From an uncultured Alphaproteobacteria bacterium (lineage in GTDB: Bacteria > Pseudomonadota > Alphaproteobacteria > HIMB59 > GCA-002718135), in assembly GCA_902619045.1 (NCBI GenBank), contig CACNCX010000003.1, forward strand, positions 1 to 45,022: a stretch of 45,022 nt of DNA, read 5' to 3'. Positions 1-9,201 of the stretch are shown here, piece by piece. The notes under the pieces are model-generated. The model was given only the letters and a program-made list of their open reading frames with translations, searched no databases and had not been told where the DNA came from. A program made the position numbers and the translations under genes. Within the stretch, counting starts at the first letter, position 1. Every line of letters begins with the position of its first letter.

Positions 1-671
1 ATTTCACTGATTTTATTAATTAAGTAAGCTAGATCTTTTGATTTTCCATCTGAACCCATACCATGATAGGCATTAACATTTTGACCTAGCAAAATTACTT
101 CTTTAATCCCATTGGATATATATTTTTTCGTTTCTTCTAGTATATCATCAACTGGTCTAGAAAATTCAGGTCCTCTTGTGTAGGGAACTACACAAAAAGA
201 ACAAAACTTATCACAACCTTCTTGAATTGATATAAATTCAGATGATAAATTAGAAGAATTGAAAATTAAGTTTTTAAATTTTTCATTTTGCAAAAACTCA
301 CTATTTTCTATTTCATCTACTTTATCAATCATATCAGGTAATTTGTGGTAAGATTGAGGTCCTACAACATAATCAACTGATGGAGATCTTTTTTTTATTT
401 CAAGACCTTCAGCTTGAGCTACACAACCGGCAACTACTAATTTCATATTTTGTTTTTTATCTTTAATTTTTTTTACTCTGCCAATATCAGAATAAACTTT
501 TTCAACTGCCTTTTCCCTAATATGACAAGTGTTCAAAACTGTTAAATCTGCTTTAGAAATATCTTTTGTTATTTTATATCCTTTATTCGAAAATAAATCT
601 TTAATACGGTTACTGTCATATACATTCATCTGACAGCCATATGATTTAATATATATGTATTTATCACTCAT
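1..671 (-). CDS. miaB: MiaB, tRNA-2-methylthio-N6-isopentenyladenosine synthase (C-terminal part outside window)
   Basis: Radical-SAM methylthiotransferase that adds the 2-methylthio group to i6A37 of tRNAs reading U-starting codons. The gene is absent from the ORF track because it runs off the window edge; I translated it by hand. About 223 codons are visible, roughly the first half of the family. The N-terminal domain shows its three cluster-binding cysteines in YGCQMN (Cys13), NTCHIR (Cys49) and AGCVAQ, and the radical-SAM CxxxCxxC motif appears as CDKFCSFC. The ATG at 671 overlaps the end of rimI by 8 bp, so the two are probably translationally coupled in a tsaB-rimI-miaB operon. Identification is firm; only the missing C-terminal TRAM domain cannot be checked. 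Confidence 0.96.
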   Translation of the reverse strand, partial: MSDKYIYIKSYGCQMNVYDSNRIKDLFSNKGYKITKDISKADLTVLNTCHIREKAVEKVYSDIGRVKKIKDKKQNMKLVVAGCVAQAEGLEIKKRSPSVDYVVGPQSYHKLPDMIDKVDEIENSEFLQNEKFKNLIFNSSNLSSEFISIQEGCDKFCSFCVVPYTRGPEFSRPVDDILEETKKYISNGIKEVILLGQNVNAYHGMGSDGKSKDLAYLINKISE

Positions 672-1143
672 GATTAATTTTTTTTATGAAGCATTTAGCA
701 TGAATATTTTTGTTATTATATCTATAATAGTTATGTCTAAAATTTAAAAAAACAAAGTTGTTTTTTTGATAAAAATTTATTGCTTCTACATTATCTTCAG
801 CAACTTCAATGAAAATCTTTGAAAAATTAACATTATTTGTTTCAATATAATTTAACAATTTAGTTGCAATTTTTTTTCTTCTTAGGTTCTTTGATACAAA
901 TAAAATATGCAGTTCCAAATCAAATGCACTATCGTTTTTAATAATATCACCAATTAACACCCCTACCAAGTTATCAGCCTCATAGTAACCAATGGAGTAA
1001 TTATTATTTTTACTAAATTGGTTTTCAATATTTTTTAAATTCCAGCCTATCTTTTTGAAATAATTAAATTCATTACTATTATCATCTATAAACTTAATCA
1101 TTGATGATAATTGTTCTTTTTTTATCAAGCTAATTCTATTCAA
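664..1143 (-). CDS. rimI: RimI-type GNAT N-acetyltransferase
   Basis: A 159-residue single-domain GNAT acetyltransferase, the usual size for RimI, which acetylates the N-terminal alanine of ribosomal protein S18. The acetyl-CoA pyrophosphate-binding loop is recognisable as RRKKIATKLL (around residues 88-97), followed by the typical C-terminal stretch EAINFYQKNNFV. The start overlaps the end of tsaB by 4 bp and the end overlaps miaB, so the three genes read as one operon. The tsaB-rimI neighbourhood is the main reason for preferring RimI over a generic GNAT; the true substrate is inferred. Confidence 0.85.
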   Translation of the reverse strand: MNRISLIKKEQLSSMIKFIDDNSNEFNYFKKIGWNLKNIENQFSKNNNYSIGYYEADNLVGVLIGDIIKNDSAFDLELHILFVSKNLRRKKIATKLLNYIETNNVNFSKIFIEVAEDNVEAINFYQKNNFVFLNFRHNYYRYNNKNIHAKCFIKKINHE

Positions 1144-1751
1144 TTTAGTAATTGATTATTGGATATATAAATTGGCTTAATAATAATATTTTTTTTAAAA
1201 GTTAAATTGTTATAATTATTGTAAAAATCCTCAAAAAAAGAAAACTTCATTTGTTCTATTTCATTATTTTCATTAATTTTACTATTATTAAAAAGAATTA
1301 AATCGATATGTTGCGGAATTGAATATTTATTATTTTCAATTTTATCGTACTTTATTTCGTTATCTTTAGTTTTATAACATAAAAATTTCTGCTTGTTAGA
1401 TGAGTTTACAAAAACTGCCAAATTTCTTCTAGAATATTTTATTGAATTAAATTTTAAGATATCCTCAATAGATAATGGGTAATAGGGAATGTCACGAGCA
1501 ATCATTAGACCAGACATAAATGCTGAACCAACTCTTAAACTTGTATAAGATCCAGGACCAATTGTCGTAGAAATTTTTGTAAGATTTTTTGTTAAATTTA
1601 ATCGTTTATCTATTTCTAAATAGGATTGTATTATATTATCACTTAACTTATCTGTTTCTGATTGAGTAATTTTCTGCTGTAATATTATTTTGTTGTCATC
1701 AAATACACAAAATTCTGGTATTGGTGATATAATATCTAAAAACAATAACAT
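1140..1751 (-). CDS. tsaB: TsaB, tRNA threonylcarbamoyladenosine biosynthesis protein
   Basis: Actin-fold partner of TsaD/TsaE in the t6A37 tRNA modification machinery. The 203-residue length fits the short TsaB form. The N-terminal strand MLLFLDI and the phosphate-loop-like GPGSYTSLRVG (around residues 66-76) correspond to the family's GPGSFTGLRIG motif. The C-terminal half is lysine/asparagine-rich and poorly conserved. The start codon at 1751 lies immediately beside the start codon of the divergent deacetylase gene at 1752, leaving no intergenic base. Downstream it overlaps rimI, the classical partner. Confidence 0.88.
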   Translation of the reverse strand: MLLFLDIISPIPEFCVFDDNKIILQQKITQSETDKLSDNIIQSYLEIDKRLNLTKNLTKISTTIGPGSYTSLRVGSAFMSGLMIARDIPYYPLSIEDILKFNSIKYSRRNLAVFVNSSNKQKFLCYKTKDNEIKYDKIENNKYSIPQHIDLILFNNSKINENNEIEQMKFSFFEDFYNNYNNLTFKKNIIIKPIYISNNQLLN

Positions 1752-2780
1752 ATGAAATTACATAACTACATTCTATTGCTATTTTTAAAAAGTATTTCTT
1801 TAACTTTTTTATTAGTAAGTGGAGCTTTTGCAAACGAAGTAAAAAACTCCGCAACTGTATTTATGTATCATAAATTTGGAGTTTCTAAATATCCCTCAAC
1901 AAGTGTAACTATTGATCAACTTAATAGTCATATTGAAGAATTAACAAAAGAAAAATATACGATTAAATCACTAGATTTTATTATTGATACGATTATTAAC
2001 GATGGTGATCTCCCAGCAAATACTATTGGTATAAGTGTAGATGATGCTGATAAATCTTTTTTAGAAGTTGGATGGCCTTTATTTAAAAAAAATAATATTC
2101 CTGTAACATTATTTGTAACAACGGGGACAATTTCAAATAATAAAAAATATATTAACTGGGATCAAATAAGAAAACTGAAAGAAGAAGGTGTAGTGATTGG
2201 TGCACACTCTCATACACATGCTCACATGCCAGATATAAGTATTGAAGAAGTAAGAGATGAAATAGAAACATCGAATAGAATCTTCTTAAAGGAGCTTGGG
2301 GAGATACCAACTTTATTTGCATTTCCTTATGGTGAGACAACAGATGAAATAATTGAATTAGTAAAAGAATTTAAATTTAAGGTTGCTTTTGGGCAGCATT
2401 CCGGAATAATTAATGAAACTTCTAACATGTATTATTTACCAAGATTTTCATTAAATGAAAGGTATGGTGAAATAGATAGAGTAAAATTTGCTGCTTCTTC
2501 TAAAGGATTAGGGGTTTATGACTTTATACCTCAAGATCCAACTATTAAACAAAACCCACCATTCATAGGTTTCTCACTTCTTGATGAAAAGAAAGCTCAA
2601 TCACTAGATTGTTTTATCTTTGATAGCAAAGGTCAGGTAGATAGAGAAATTTATAAATTTAACGAAAGAATTGAAATAAGACTTTCACGAGAATTGTCAC
2701 CTGGAAGATCTAGAATGAATTGTACTGTTAAAGATAGTGAAGGAAATTGGAGATGGTTTGGTCACCAATTTTATTTTTAA
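1752..2780 (+). CDS. Secreted polysaccharide deacetylase (NodB-type)
   Basis: Predicted exported carbohydrate esterase (CE4/NodB fold) that removes acyl groups from a polysaccharide, possibly envelope glycan. Residues 1-27 form a signal peptide ending GAFA. The metal-binding aspartate pair is in SVDDADKS (about residue 96) and the HxxxH metal ligands in HSHTHAHM (about residues 151-158); FAFPYGE is the conserved motif 3. Roughly 90 residues after the NodB domain form an extra C-terminal domain I do not recognise. The gene is squeezed between tsaB and the glucosaminidase: its ATG touches the tsaB start codon and its stop abuts the stop of the convergent neighbour. The substrate is unknown. Confidence 0.85.
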   Translation: MKLHNYILLLFLKSISLTFLLVSGAFANEVKNSATVFMYHKFGVSKYPSTSVTIDQLNSHIEELTKEKYTIKSLDFIIDTIINDGDLPANTIGISVDDADKSFLEVGWPLFKKNNIPVTLFVTTGTISNNKKYINWDQIRKLKEEGVVIGAHSHTHAHMPDISIEEVRDEIETSNRIFLKELGEIPTLFAFPYGETTDEIIELVKEFKFKVAFGQHSGIINETSNMYYLPRFSLNERYGEIDRVKFAASSKGLGVYDFIPQDPTIKQNPPFIGFSLLDEKKAQSLDCFIFDSKGQVDREIYKFNERIEIRLSRELSPGRSRMNCTVKDSEGNWRWFGHQFYF

Positions 2781-3764
2781 TTAGTAAGAAATAGTTTTTT
2801 GATCAAAGATACCAAAGTTATTAGTTTTAATAACTTGTCTTATTGTATTAATATAATTTTCATCTTCTGCGTAAGTGCTTAATTTATTAACAAGTAAGTT
2901 AACATTGGAAAAATTATTTCGTTTTCTCATTATATTTCGGATATCACGAAAATCTTCATATGCGTAATGAGAGTTAATATTATTAAAATATGATTCTACA
3001 CTGTTGCTGTATGAACTGAATGCTTTAATTAAATGAGTATCACCATTTTCTCTTTCAAGTGGAATAACACCTTCCGCATCATCATATGTATATTCGCCAA
3101 AAAGTGCATTGTATTCTTTTGCAAATCTAGACTTACCCCATCCACTTTCTATTGCTGCTTGGGCTAATACTATTGAATTAGGTATTACATCGACGTTTGA
3201 AAGTATTTCGTCAACTAAATCTAATTTGTGCTTATTTTGATACTTAATATTGTACTTTTGAGCAATATCATTAAGTTTTCTTATTTCATTATTATTAAGA
3301 GTTCTAAAGGTTTCTAACTTACCTTTGAGCTCATTAACAAAACTTCTAATCATTAAAATATTTTGATTTTCATTAATAATTATTGGTAAAACAGTTTTTA
3401 CGAATTCTTTTTTATTTGAATCAAGGTAATCAAAGTCTTTATCAGATAATGTTAACTGCAAACTGGGATTGTTTTGCTCTTCAATCTTTGAAGTGATAAT
3501 AGGATTGATTGGCTTTATTCTTACTTTAACAATTAATTTTTCATTCACTATTTCTGCAATAGGAGGACCTTTAAGAGTAATTTCTTTTTCAGATAGTGTA
3601 ATTTCTTTTTGAGAATATAATTTGTTTATTTGATTTGCAGTTTGAATGTTATTCTTAGTATCGACTGCATTAATTTCTACATAACCAACAAAACCATTAC
3701 CTATAAAAATTAATCCAATAAGTAATAAGGGAAAGCAAAAAAAATTTAACAGTCTATCCATCAA
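2781..3764 (-). CDS. Bax-type membrane-anchored glucosaminidase
   Basis: Probable peptidoglycan-active enzyme. An N-terminal hydrophobic segment (about residues 4-28) should anchor it in the inner membrane facing the periplasm. The C-terminal half matches the glucosaminidase/FlgJ-like fold: PNSIVLAQAAIESGWGKSR carries the catalytic glutamate, followed by NALFGE and the FSSYSNSVESYFNN region typical of Bax proteins. The middle (residues 60-165) is lysine/asparagine-rich with no recognisable domain. The start overlaps the end of nfuA by 11 bp. Whether it cleaves glycan strands directly has not been shown for most members. Confidence 0.82.
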   Translation of the reverse strand: MMDRLLNFFCFPLLLIGLIFIGNGFVGYVEINAVDTKNNIQTANQINKLYSQKEITLSEKEITLKGPPIAEIVNEKLIVKVRIKPINPIITSKIEEQNNPSLQLTLSDKDFDYLDSNKKEFVKTVLPIIINENQNILMIRSFVNELKGKLETFRTLNNNEIRKLNDIAQKYNIKYQNKHKLDLVDEILSNVDVIPNSIVLAQAAIESGWGKSRFAKEYNALFGEYTYDDAEGVIPLERENGDTHLIKAFSSYSNSVESYFNNINSHYAYEDFRDIRNIMRKRNNFSNVNLLVNKLSTYAEDENYINTIRQVIKTNNFGIFDQKTISY

Positions 3765-4317
3765 TAGGCCTTACTTCTTGGACTTCTGGAACATAGTGCT
3801 TTAACATATTTTCAATACCCATTTTTAAAGTAGCAGTTGAACTTGGACATCCGGAACATGCGCCTTGCATGTGGAGATATACGACACCATCCTTAAAACT
3901 ATCGTAAATAATATCACCACCATCCATTGCAACTGCAGGTCTTACTCGTGTATCCAATAATTCTTTAATTTGTTTTACAATATCGGTATCGTTTTCATCA
4001 ATCTCTAATGATTTATCCTCACCTTTTTTACTAATATTAATTGTTGCATCTCCAGAATTATAATGATCCATTATTGAGCCTAAGATCAATGGTTTCATAA
4101 CTTGCCAATCTAAAGATTGATTTTTAGTAATAGTAATAAAATCACTTCCAAAAAAAACTCCTTCAACTCCCTCGACTTCAAATAGGCGTTTTGCAAATGG
4201 TGAGTCAGCTGCTTCACCTATATTTTGAAAAAAAGCCGTTCCATCATCCATTACAACCTTTCCAGGTAGAAACTTTAATGTTTGTGGATTGGGTGTTTGT
4301 TCAGTTTGTATAAACAT
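3754..4317 (-). CDS. nfuA: NfuA/NifU-like iron-sulfur carrier protein
   Basis: Fe-S scaffold/carrier delivering clusters to apo-proteins. The N-terminal Nfu domain begins with the family hallmark MFIQTEQTPNPQTLKFLPG and the C-terminal NifU domain carries the cluster-binding CxxC in GACSGCPSS. The ORF track starts 6 bp earlier at a GTG (giving MHMF...); I chose the ATG at 4317 because the family begins at MFIQTE. The length of about 187 residues is standard for alphaproteobacteria and eukaryotic NFU1. It overlaps the glucosaminidase gene downstream and sits behind trpS. Confidence 0.95.
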   Translation of the reverse strand: MFIQTEQTPNPQTLKFLPGKVVMDDGTAFFQNIGEAADSPFAKRLFEVEGVEGVFFGSDFITITKNQSLDWQVMKPLILGSIMDHYNSGDATINISKKGEDKSLEIDENDTDIVKQIKELLDTRVRPAVAMDGGDIIYDSFKDGVVYLHMQGACSGCPSSTATLKMGIENMLKHYVPEVQEVRPIDG

Positions 4318-4390
4318 ATGCACTATATATAGTTATTAATATGTCTTTAGTATGAATATTCTAAAAAAAAATTTAAAATTTGGGGAATTA

Positions 4391-5398
4391 TTAGGATAAA
4401 AAACCAATAATTTCTTTAGTTTTTTGCAAAACAGGTTCTGCTACTGATATAGCGTTCTCTTTTCCCTGATTTAAAATAGAATCGATATAAGAAACATCAC
4501 TCATAAGTTTATTCATCTCACTCGTAATTGGCTCTAATTTAGATACGGATAAATCCGCAAGATCTTTTTTAAAGGAGGAAAATTCCTTACCAGCATAATC
4601 TTTAATAACACTCTCAATAGATGTGTCTTGCAAAGAAGCAAATATCGAAATTAGGTTTTCAGCTTCTGGTCTCTTTTCTAAACCAGTTTTATCTTGTGGT
4701 AATGGTTCAGGATCTGTTTTGGCCTTTTTAATCTTTTGCGTAATATTTTCTGCTGTATCAGTTAACATGATTCTTGAATAATCAGATGGATCTGATTTAC
4801 TCATTTTTTTTGACCCATCACGAAGACTCATAACTCTTGTAGCCTCTCCTAAAATTAATGGTTCAGGAATAGGAAAAAAATCTGTCTTAAAATCATTATT
4901 AAATTTTTGTGCGATATCTCTAGTGAGCTCCAAATGTTGTTTTTGATCATCGCCTACAGGAACGTGCGTTGCTAAATAAATTAATATATCTGCTGCCATT
5001 AGTGTTGGATAAGAAAATAAACCAACAGAAACGTTCTCACTATTCTTTCCAGCTTTATCTTTAAATTGCGTCATACGATTTAACCACCCCATCCTCGCAA
5101 CACAATTGAATAACCATCCAAGCTGTGCATGTTGAGGAACTTGTGATTGAACAAAAATATTATTTTGATTAGGATCAATACCAGAAGCAATAAAGGCAGC
5201 TGTTACTTCTCGTGTTTTATTTGCTAAAACTTTAGGATCTTGCCAAACGGTAATAGCATGTAAATCGACAACACAAAAAAAACATTCGTATTCTTTTTGA
5301 AGACTAACAAAATTTTTTATAGCACCAAGATAATTTCCTAAATGAAGATCACCAGATGGTTGGACACCGGAAAGTATTCTTTTTGTTGGTTTTTCCAT
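4391..5398 (-). CDS. trpS: Tryptophanyl-tRNA synthetase
   Basis: Class I aminoacyl-tRNA synthetase charging tRNA-Trp. The 335-residue length is typical. The HIGH-equivalent is [13 protein letters not shown] (residues 14-26), [13 protein letters not shown] is the ATP/tryptophan region, and the KMSKS loop is KKMSKSDPS (about residues 197-205). The gene begins one base after the murJ stop, indicating a murJ-trpS-nfuA operon, an arrangement seen in other alphaproteobacteria. Nothing unusual. Confidence 0.98.
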   Translation of the reverse strand: MEKPTKRILSGVQPSGDLHLGNYLGAIKNFVSLQKEYECFFCVVDLHAITVWQDPKVLANKTREVTAAFIASGIDPNQNNIFVQSQVPQHAQLGWLFNCVARMGWLNRMTQFKDKAGKNSENVSVGLFSYPTLMAADILIYLATHVPVGDDQKQHLELTRDIAQKFNNDFKTDFFPIPEPLILGEATRVMSLRDGSKKMSKSDPSDYSRIMLTDTAENITQKIKKAKTDPEPLPQDKTGLEKRPEAENLISIFASLQDTSIESVIKDYAGKEFSSFKKDLADLSVSKLEPITSEMNKLMSDVSYIDSILNQGKENAISVAEPVLQKTKEIIGFLS

Positions 5399-5399
5399 A

Positions 5400-6947
5400 T
5401 TATTTTTTTAAATATTCTCTTAACTGATTTACCGATAGGACTTTTAACACAATTACTAATCCAAAATAAATAATTATAGATAAAAAGATCATCAGAAATA
5501 AAAGTGTTGAATTTAATAACACTGAATTACCACTTATATTTGCAAAGAATAGTCCATTTAATAGGTAGATTCCTGCAAATAATAGAAATGAACTTAGTAA
5601 AATTTTAATAGAATTCTTTACTAAAAGATCGTCAAATTTCATATGATTCCTAATAGCTAAAAAGAGGTACAGTAATAATGCATTTATCCATGCACTAATT
5701 GCTGTTGCAACAGCAATTCCCATTTCTCTCATTGATCCAATTAAAAGTAGCGATAACACAACATTACTAATCACACTGACAATAGATATATAGAGTGGTG
5801 TTTTAGTATCTTCTCTTGCAAAGTAACAGGAAACTAAAACTTTAATTATAATGTAAGCAGGTAGACCTATAGCAAAGTAACTTAATACTTTAGCAGTATA
5901 AAAAGTATCTTCTTTTACAAATGCACCTCGTTCAAATAAAATATGAATAATGGGTTCAGCTAAAATAAATAGTCCTAGGGCTGATGGTAAAGAAATTAAT
6001 AATGAAAATTCAATAGATCTATTTTGAATATTATTTGTTGTTTCTTGATCTGATTGTTTAATAGCCTTTGATAAACTTGGTAAAAGAACTATGCCAAGTG
6101 CTATTCCAAAGATGGCAAGTGGTAATTGGTTAAGACGATCCGCATAATAAATATGACTGATAGCACCCACTGGTAAAAAGGAGGCGATAATAGTGCCAAT
6201 AACAATGTTTAACTGAATAACACCTGAACCAACAACACCTGGTAAAAATAATTTGAAAAACTTTTTTAATTTTTCATTTAAAACTGGAAGGATAATACGT
6301 GGTCGATAAAAGTTTAAAACCGACCTGTATAAATATAGAAATTGTAACACTCCTCCTATTAATACACCATACGATAATGCGTGACCTGCAGTAGTTACAA
6401 ATGGTGTTAAAAAGAATAATGACAGAATAAAACTTATATTCAAAATGGCAGGAGCAAATGCACCAGCAGCGAAACGTTCATGAACATTATTAATTGAAGC
6501 AAAGTGAGCAGCTAAGGAAATAAAAATAATATAAGGGAAAATTATTTTTCCAAAATGCACAGCAAGTTCATAGGCTTCTTTATTATCGGTAAAACCTGGT
6601 GCTAAAACTTGAATGATATTATGCATTCCAAAGAAAAAAAGGATCGTTAAAACGACCGTAGCAAATAGTAACATGGAGGTTGTGTTTTCAACAAAATCAG
6701 AAGCTTCACGTTCATCTTTTGGATTGAGAACAACACCAGAGAAAACCGGGATTAATGCAGCACTGTATGCTCCTTCTGCTAGGACACGACGAAAGAAATT
6801 AGGAATACGAAATGCTACGAAGAATGCGTCAGCAATTACTGTCGATCCAAGATATCTTGCTATTAATATGTCACGAATAAAACCTAATACTCGACTTAAA
6901 AATGTATAGAAGCTGACAGTAAAGAATGATCTAAAAAGACTCTTCAT
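5400..6947 (-). CDS. murJ: MurJ, lipid II flippase
   Basis: Polytopic inner-membrane flippase moving lipid II to the periplasmic face for peptidoglycan synthesis. 515 residues with about 14 hydrophobic segments. The N-terminus [17 protein letters not shown] and the following [16 protein letters not shown] are diagnostic of the MurJ/MviN family, with its conserved arginines. The ORF starts at ATG 6947. It leads the murJ-trpS pair and follows phoB after a 54-bp gap in which I see no convincing terminator, so read-through from phoB is possible. Confidence 0.97.
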   Translation of the reverse strand: MKSLFRSFFTVSFYTFLSRVLGFIRDILIARYLGSTVIADAFFVAFRIPNFFRRVLAEGAYSAALIPVFSGVVLNPKDEREASDFVENTTSMLLFATVVLTILFFFGMHNIIQVLAPGFTDNKEAYELAVHFGKIIFPYIIFISLAAHFASINNVHERFAAGAFAPAILNISFILSLFFLTPFVTTAGHALSYGVLIGGVLQFLYLYRSVLNFYRPRIILPVLNEKLKKFFKLFLPGVVGSGVIQLNIVIGTIIASFLPVGAISHIYYADRLNQLPLAIFGIALGIVLLPSLSKAIKQSDQETTNNIQNRSIEFSLLISLPSALGLFILAEPIIHILFERGAFVKEDTFYTAKVLSYFAIGLPAYIIIKVLVSCYFAREDTKTPLYISIVSVISNVVLSLLLIGSMREMGIAVATAISAWINALLLYLFLAIRNHMKFDDLLVKNSIKILLSSFLLFAGIYLLNGLFFANISGNSVLLNSTLLFLMIFLSIIIYFGLVIVLKVLSVNQLREYLKK

Positions 6948-7001
6948 ATGGTGGTTTTATAGTTTGGTAAGTGATTTGTATAAGTGAAATTTATGGCTTA
7001 A

Positions 7002-7685
7002 TTACGAGCCAAAACAATATCCTGCTGATCTCACGGTTCTTATAAAATCTTCTTTTACGTCATTATTTATGGCCTTTCGTAGTCTTCTTATATGAACATC
7101 AACTGTTCGAGGTTCTACATGGGCCTCATTTTTCCAAACATGATTAAGTAATTGTTCACGGCTAAAGACACGACCAATATTTTCCATAAAGAAAGCTAAT
7201 AAATTAAATTCTGTTGGACCAAGATGAAGAGTTTCTCCATCTCGTGATGCCGAGTGAGATACAAGATCAATTACTATTCCTTTATAAGTTAAAACTTCAT
7301 CTACAAACATTGGTCTAATTCGTCGAAGAACAGCTTTTACTCTTGCCACTAATTCGTTAACCGAAAAAGGTTTTGTTATGTAATCATCTGCTCCAGTTTC
7401 TAAGCCGCGAAGTTTATCTTCTTCTTCACCTTTTGCTGTTAACATTATGATAGGAATATTCTTATGTTCCTTATTTTTTCTAATTCTTCTACAAAGTTCA
7501 ATTCCTGATAGTTTAGGTAACATCCAATCAAGAATAATTATGTCAGGTGGTTTATATAATATTTTTTCTAAAGCAGTTTCACCGTCCGTTGCAGTATCTA
7601 TTTTATATCCTTCTTTGTTAAAATTAAATTTAAGAAGATCAAGTAATGCTTCTTCATCTTCGACGATAAGCATTTTTAGTTTCAT
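7002..7685 (-). CDS. phoB: PhoB, phosphate regulon response regulator
   Basis: OmpR-family response regulator of the Pho regulon. The receiver domain (residues 1-120) has the acidic pair in IVEDEE, the phosphoacceptor aspartate in IIILDWMLPKLSG, and the conserved lysine in YITKPFSVNEL. The winged-helix DNA-binding domain ends with TVDVHIRRLRKAI and TVRSAGYCF. The gene is last in the SET-phoR-pstSCAB-phoU-phoB array but has its own Pho-box-like motif (7708-7725) in the 41-bp gap after phoU, suggesting autoregulation. The adjacent phoU, pst and phoR genes make PhoB far more likely than another OmpR-family regulator. Confidence 0.96.
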   Translation of the reverse strand: MKLKMLIVEDEEALLDLLKFNFNKEGYKIDTATDGETALEKILYKPPDIIILDWMLPKLSGIELCRRIRKNKEHKNIPIIMLTAKGEEEDKLRGLETGADDYITKPFSVNELVARVKAVLRRIRPMFVDEVLTYKGIVIDLVSHSASRDGETLHLGPTEFNLLAFFMENIGRVFSREQLLNHVWKNEAHVEPRTVDVHIRRLRKAINNDVKEDFIRTVRSAGYCFGS

Positions 7686-7707
7686 GAATCTTTACTATTA
7701 AATTTTT

Positions 7708-7725
7708 GTTACAATTCTATTACAA
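7708..7725 (-). promoter_or_regulatory. Pho-box-like direct repeat upstream of phoB
   Basis: Read on the minus strand, TTGTAAT-AGAA-TTGTAAC: two 7-bp units separated by 4 bp, an 11-bp period as in the Escherichia coli Pho box (CTGTCAT-N4-CTGTCAC type). It ends 22 bp before the phoB start codon. Of the motifs found here this has the two most similar units, and I used it as the reference for the others. Confidence 0.65.
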
Positions 7726-7726
7726 T

Positions 7727-8437
7727 TTATTTTTTCTTTGGAAGAATTGCTTCCCAGGTTGGGTCTGGATTACCATCAAATAGGGGCTCACCAGAAACTG
7801 CATAATAAATATCTTCAGCTATATTTTGTACATAATCACCAATTCGCTCTAGGTCTTTAACCATATATAAAAGACTTGTACATGCTGTGATTCTTTTTGG
7901 TTCTTCCATCATGTAGGTTAATAGTTGTCTTAATATTCCAAGATATTCTTCATCAATTTGTCTATCCATTAACCAAACTTTTTTTGCGGCTTGATCTGAA
8001 AATTCTAAAAAAGCTTTTATTACTTCACTAATCATTATATTTACTTGTGCACCCATATTAATAATATCTCTCGAAGGTTTTTCTGGCAAAACTATTTCTG
8101 CTACTGCTACTCTTTTGGCAATATTTGTTGCATGATCTCCTATTCTTTCTAGATCTTTATTGATTTTAATTGCTGAAAAAATTGTTCGTAAGTCTGCAGC
8201 CATCGGTTGTCTTTTGCCAAGTATTTCAACTAAGCTTTGATCAAGAGTATTATATGCTTTATCAATTACATCATCGTTTTCTATAATTTTTTCTGCAAAT
8301 TCTGTATCTTTATCCTTTAAACATTGAAGTGAGTCTTTTAGTTGATTTTCAACTAAACTGCCCATATCAACAATATTATTTTTAATGTCTCTAATTTCTT
8401 CATCATATGATTTTACAATATGTCCTTCTTGTTTCAT
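7727..8437 (-). CDS. phoU: PhoU, phosphate signalling regulator
   Basis: Cytoplasmic helical-bundle protein linking PstSCAB to PhoR and holding the Pho response down when phosphate is plentiful. 236 residues with two homologous three-helix PhoU repeats; the repeated metal-binding signatures are KDLERIGDHATNIAK (about 93-107) and KDLERIGDYVQNIAED (about 195-210), both carrying the E/DxxxD-type ligands. The start ATG overlaps the pstB stop (TAATG). Because this organism's PhoR lacks membrane segments, PhoU may be its main contact with the transporter. Confidence 0.97.
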   Translation of the reverse strand: MKQEGHIVKSYDEEIRDIKNNIVDMGSLVENQLKDSLQCLKDKDTEFAEKIIENDDVIDKAYNTLDQSLVEILGKRQPMAADLRTIFSAIKINKDLERIGDHATNIAKRVAVAEIVLPEKPSRDIINMGAQVNIMISEVIKAFLEFSDQAAKKVWLMDRQIDEEYLGILRQLLTYMMEEPKRITACTSLLYMVKDLERIGDYVQNIAEDIYYAVSGEPLFDGNPDPTWEAILPKKK

Positions 8438-9198
8438 TAACCAAATCTCCCTGTAATGTAATCCTGTGTTTTTGTATTATCAGGATTTGTAAAAATTTTG
8501 TTTGTCTCACCCGTTTCTATTAATTCTCCTAAATGGAAGAAACATGTTTTCTGCGAAACCCTGGCTGCCTGTTGCATAGAATGAGTTACTATAATAATTG
8601 TATAGTTTAATCTTAACTCATCAATTAATTCTTCTATAATAGCAGTTGCTATTGGATCTAAAGCAGAGCAAGGTTCATCCATTAGGATTATTTCAGGATT
8701 AACAGCAATTGCTCTTGCAATACATAATCGTTGTTGTTGACCGCCTGATAAACTTGTTCCAGGTTCATTTAATCGATCTTTTACTTCATCAAATAGACCT
8801 GCCTTTTTTAATGATGAATGTACAATTTCTTCTAATTCATTTTTTGAGTCAACTAAACCATGTATAGTTGGGCCATAAGCAACATTATCAAAAATAGATT
8901 TAGGAAAAGGATTTGGTTTTTGAAATACCATTCCAATTTTAGATCTTAGACTTACAACATCGGTTTTTTCACTAATAATTTCTTCGTTATCTACTTTTAT
9001 TGATCCCGATACTTTACATATTTCAATTAAATCATTCATTCTGTTTATACATCTTAAGAAAGTTGATTTACCACATCCTGAAGGACCGATTAATGCCGTA
9101 ACTTCTTTCTCCTTGATATCCATTGAGATTCCAAAAAGAGCTTGTTTGGATCCATAATATACATCTACACCATTTGCCAATATTTTAGAGTTACTCAT
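8437..9198 (-). CDS. pstB: PstB, phosphate ABC transporter ATPase
   Basis: ATP-hydrolysing subunit of the high-affinity PstSCAB importer. 253 residues, the standard length. Walker A is GPSGCGKST (about 38-46), the Q-loop is in FQKPNPFP, a PstB hallmark, the signature is SLSGGQQQR, Walker B is EIILMDEP and the H-loop is IIIVTHSM. It lies 3 bp after pstA and is translationally coupled to phoU. All catalytic motifs are intact. Confidence 0.98.
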   Translation of the reverse strand: MSNSKILANGVDVYYGSKQALFGISMDIKEKEVTALIGPSGCGKSTFLRCINRMNDLIEICKVSGSIKVDNEEIISEKTDVVSLRSKIGMVFQKPNPFPKSIFDNVAYGPTIHGLVDSKNELEEIVHSSLKKAGLFDEVKDRLNEPGTSLSGGQQQRLCIARAIAVNPEIILMDEPCSALDPIATAIIEELIDELRLNYTIIIVTHSMQQAARVSQKTCFFHLGELIETGETNKIFTNPDNTKTQDYITGRFG

Positions 9199-9201
9199 GT
9201 T

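Noticed and set aside
2152-2340. Minus-strand ORF inside the deacetylase gene (and the other short antisense ORFs of the track)
   Set aside because: These lie wholly within well-supported genes, show no family motif and have no ribosome binding site; treated as shadows.
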